A stretch of DNA of 5,090 nt from JAUWOY01 sp034431315 (GTDB taxonomy: Bacteria > Chloroflexota > Anaerolineae > VGOG01), in NCBI GenBank assembly GCA_034431315.1, contig DAOUDK010000066.1, positions 1-5,090 of the forward strand, written 5' to 3'. How positions within the stretch are numbered: position 1 is the stretch's first letter; every line of letters starts with the position of its first letter. The notes under the pieces are model-generated. The model saw only the letters and a program-made list of their open reading frames with translations, did not search any database and was not told the DNA's origin. Of the stretch, positions 5,071-5,090 are shown piece by piece. The position numbers were made by a program, and so were the translations under genes.

Positions 5071-5090
5071 ATGGATATATTTGCGGTAGA
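5071..5090 (+). CDS. Possible start of a further gene (partial)
   Basis: ATG 5071 follows GGGAGA (5061-5066) and reads MDIFAV to the window edge, 31 bases after the permease stop. An alternative in-frame-to-edge ATG lies at 5046 without a clear ribosome site. An export ATPase (Wzt-like) would be expected by context, but six residues cannot show it. Confidence 0.25.

Overview
The window looks like an accessory, repeat-rich stretch of a GC-rich bacterial genome. The best guess is a member of the Chloroflexota (Anaerolineae-like). This rests on the mix of genes (a Uma2/DUF820 endonuclease, a DUF3782-type PD-(D/E)XK protein, an HU-related protein, a beta-CASP RNase-like protein and a Wzm-type permease) and on the many short interspersed repeats. 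No marker gene confirms it, so the taxon is inference.

Layout. Positions 1-75 carry the tail of an unrecognised gene, overlapping a Uma2-family nuclease (56-862) whose N-terminus has taken up a purine/pyrimidine repeat in frame. Positions 863-1368 are a repeat graveyard with no intact gene. They hold tandem 'aattcgtggc' units, two copies of a 'ctcagtacaag' repeat (one carrying an extra 60-nt palindromic insert), and between them the first 19 codons of a UDP-GlcNAc 2-epimerase (wecB-like) gene. A good sigma70-type promoter then drives an HU-related gene (1442-1837). Behind it come a 12-bp GC-rich hairpin, an array of four 15-nt dyads at an exact 22-bp period, and a 96-nt MITE-like element with perfect 14-bp terminal inverted repeats.

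Next is a two-gene unit: a beta-CASP metallo-beta-lactamase nuclease (2150-3616), overlapping by ATGA a coiled-coil PD-(D/E)XK protein (3613-4296). Half of the purine-rich repeat sits exactly at that junction. It encodes the nuclease's C-terminal tail and probably supplies the ribosome binding site of the second gene. After a 206-bp gap with a third 'ctcagtacaag' copy lies an ABC-2 polysaccharide-export permease (4503-5039). Its central membrane region is gone and a complete purine/pyrimidine repeat stands in its place, still in frame. A possible new gene starts at 5071 and runs off the window.

How it fits together. No complete new pathway or defence system is evident. The main theme is one repeat family (core GGAAGATGGA, arranged as a purine arm and a pyrimidine arm) found three times, each time in or at the edge of a reading frame and each time stop-free in that frame. 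Two surface-polysaccharide genes (epimerase and permease) are reduced to remnants at repeats, which suggests repeat-mediated deletion of a polysaccharide locus. Because every anomaly lies at a repeat, collapse during assembly is a serious alternative. The most interesting functional candidates are the coupled RNase/PD-(D/E)XK pair and the 22-bp dyad array.
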